The position numbers were made by a program, and so were the translations under genes. Shown here in pieces: positions 5,111 to 6,372 of a stretch of DNA of 6,372 nt (positions within the stretch are counted from its first letter, which is position 1; each line of letters begins with the position of its first letter). The stretch covers positions 1 through 6,372 of the forward strand of contig VBCL01000137.1 in assembly GCA_005888865.1 (NCBI GenBank), read 5' to 3'. This DNA is from Betaproteobacteria bacterium. Lineage in GTDB: Bacteria > Pseudomonadota > Gammaproteobacteria > Burkholderiales > Casimicrobiaceae. The notes under the pieces were generated by a model that saw nothing but the letters and a program-made list of their open reading frames with translations, had not been told where the DNA came from and ran no database searches.

Positions 5111-6121
5111 TTAAGCGCTGCCCGCTGCGCTGGCAAGCAACCCGCGCACGCAGCGCGCCACGCCTTCTTCGACCGGCAGCATCGGCGCCGTATACCCCGC
5201 CGCGCGCAGCCGCGACAGGTCGGCCTCGGTGAAGCTCTGATATTTGCCCAAGAGCGCCGGCGGGAAGTCGATGTACTCGACCGCACCGGCGCGGTGCAGA
5301 TCGTCGAACCCGAGCGGCGGTTGCCCTTCGGCCGCGCGACACGCATTGATCGTCGCAGCCGCGACCGCGTTGAACGTCGTGGCCCGTCCGGTGCCGAGAT
5401 TCCAGATTCCCGAGCGCTCGGAGTGGTCCAGAAAATCGAGGTTGACCTTGATGACATCTTCGACGCTCACGAAATCACGACGCTGTTCGCCCGCAGCGTA
5501 GCCGCCCGAGCCTTCGAACAACTGCACCTTTCCGTTCGCACGATACTGATTGAACAGGTGCCAGACCACCGAGGCCATGCGCCCCTTGTGCCCTTCGCGC
5601 GGACCGTAGACGTTGAAATAGCGGAACCCGGCGATCTGTGCGGTGCGCTCGGGCAGCACGCGCCGGACGTGCTGGTCGAACAGGAACTTCGAGTAGCCGT
5701 AGACGTTGAGCGGCGCCTCGCATGCACGCTCCTCACGAAATGCCGGGCCGGCGCCGTAGACCGCGGCAGATGATGCATACAGGAACGGGATGTCGTTGTC
5801 CTGGCAGTGCTGGAGAACGCGCACCGAATAGCGGTAGTTGTTGGCGACCATTGCACGCCCGTCGGTCGCCATGGTGTCCGAGAACGCGCCCTGATGCAGC
5901 ACCGCAGCGATCTCGTCGTCGAAATCGCCGTCGACGAGTTGCGTCAGGAATTCGTCCTTGTCGAGGTAGTCGGCGATCTCGCAACCGACCAGATTACGGA
6001 ACTTGTCGCCCTGGGTGAGATCGTCGACCGCGAGAATATGCGTCTCGCCGCGGGCGTTCAGCGCCTTGACAAGGTTGGAGCCGATGAATCCCGCGGCGCC
6101 TGTGACCACTGTATACATCAT
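5111..6121 (-). CDS. hldD: ADP-L-glycero-D-manno-heptose 6-epimerase HldD (RfaD/GmhD)
   Basis: A 336-residue extended short-chain dehydrogenase that converts ADP-D-glycero- to ADP-L-glycero-D-manno-heptose, the last step in making the heptose donor for the LPS inner core. It acts in the cytoplasm. The Rossmann motif TGAAGFIGSN (7-16) binds NADP. The catalytic set is YASSAA (115-120) and YGYSK (Tyr141, Lys145), matching Tyr140/Lys144 of E. coli HldD. RYFNVYGPREGHKGRMAS and the later RRDFVSVEDV and FNLGTG-like WNLGTG blocks are family hallmarks. The usual HxGACS block here reads HQGAFSDT, so the Cys is Phe. Two adjacent ATGs (6119-6121 and 6116-6118) can start it; the second gives the more typical MYTVVTG. 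The upstream alr stop is only 3 nt away and there is no good Shine-Dalgarno, so translational coupling is likely. TAA stop at 5111-5113. Confidence 0.97.
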   Translation of the reverse strand: MMYTVVTGAAGFIGSNLVKALNARGETHILAVDDLTQGDKFRNLVGCEIADYLDKDEFLTQLVDGDFDDEIAAVLHQGAFSDTMATDGRAMVANNYRYSVRVLQHCQDNDIPFLYASSAAVYGAGPAFREERACEAPLNVYGYSKFLFDQHVRRVLPERTAQIAGFRYFNVYGPREGHKGRMASVVWHLFNQYRANGKVQLFEGSGGYAAGEQRRDFVSVEDVIKVNLDFLDHSERSGIWNLGTGRATTFNAVAAATINACRAAEGQPPLGFDDLHRAGAVEYIDFPPALLGKYQSFTEADLSRLRAAGYTAPMLPVEEGVARCVRGLLASAAGSA

Positions 6122-6124
6122 GCT

Positions 6125-6372
6125 TTATAGCTCGATGTCGACCGTGCCGACCTCGGTCGTGACGAACGGCACCCGGGGCGACACCGCGCACAGCAATTGA
6201 TAACCAACGGTGCTGGCCGCCGACGCGACGTCATCGATGGGCAGTCCCTCGCCCCATAGGACCACGGGGCTGCCGATCGTCGCTTCGGGCACCTCGGTGA
6301 GATCGACCGTCATCAGATCCATCGATACGCGTCCGGCGGTGCGCACTTTCTTGCCGCAGACGAGGACCGGCG
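6125..6372 (-). CDS. alr: Alanine racemase, C-terminal part (5' end outside the window)
   Basis: The frame is open to the right edge of the window; 81 codons plus a TAA stop (6125-6127) are visible. The sequence PVLVCGKKVRTAGRVSMDLM, then TVDLTEVPEA and VVLWGEGLPIDDVA, is the C-terminal beta domain of PLP-dependent alanine racemase. The family pattern continues to YQLLCAVSPRVP. The GRVSMD block provides the conserved Met and Asp near the partner subunit's active site; the PLP lysine and catalytic Tyr lie outside or upstream. The enzyme interconverts L- and D-alanine for peptidoglycan (alr or the catabolic dadX cannot be told apart from this part). A GTG at 6344-6346 is internal and not the start, because family sequence precedes it. 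The gene is 3 nt from hldD and surely in the same transcript. Confidence 0.93.
   Translation of the reverse strand, partial: PVLVCGKKVRTAGRVSMDLMTVDLTEVPEATIGSPVVLWGEGLPIDDVASAASTVGYQLLCAVSPRVPFVTTEVGTVDIEL

Overview
The window looks like GC-rich chromosomal DNA from a Gram-negative proteobacterium, most likely a betaproteobacterium. The heptose epimerase HldD shows an LPS-bearing envelope, and its sequence style (the FEGSGGYAAGEQRRDFVSVEDV-type segment) together with the gene order hldD, ComEA-like gene, cysM matches what I recall of Betaproteobacteria. This is recollection and was not searched. No phage, plasmid, IS, CRISPR, tRNA or rRNA features are visible.

Left third, plus strand: the 3' part of a DUF1800 gene runs in from the left edge and overlaps, by ATGA, a DUF1501 gene with a twin-arginine signal. 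The two form a translationally coupled pair and probably specify an exported protein pair of unknown biochemical function.

Middle (about 2385-2531): the DUF1501 gene and a PolB-type 3'-5' exonuclease gene converge on a 129-bp spacer. The spacer is packed with nested inverted repeats. Its two edges are mirror-related and give each gene two in-frame TAG stops. A related repeat in the opposite orientation fills the cysM-exonuclease spacer.

Right two thirds, minus strand, in transcription order: alr (alanine racemase, C-terminal part only), hldD, a ComEA-like helix-hairpin-helix protein with an unusually long charged tail, a clear rho-independent terminator, cysM, and the exonuclease. alr and hldD (peptidoglycan and LPS precursor supply) are 3 nt apart and surely co-transcribed. 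The ComEA-like gene follows after 72 nt with its own strong ribosome binding site. cysM and the exonuclease probably form a second transcript beyond the terminator.

I found no convincing new multi-gene system. The observations most worth following up are the mirrored stop-codon repeat element, the related repeat hairpin next to the exonuclease start, and the Lys/Ala/Asp/Glu-rich tail on the secreted HhH protein. The longest stretch without a gene is 129 bp.
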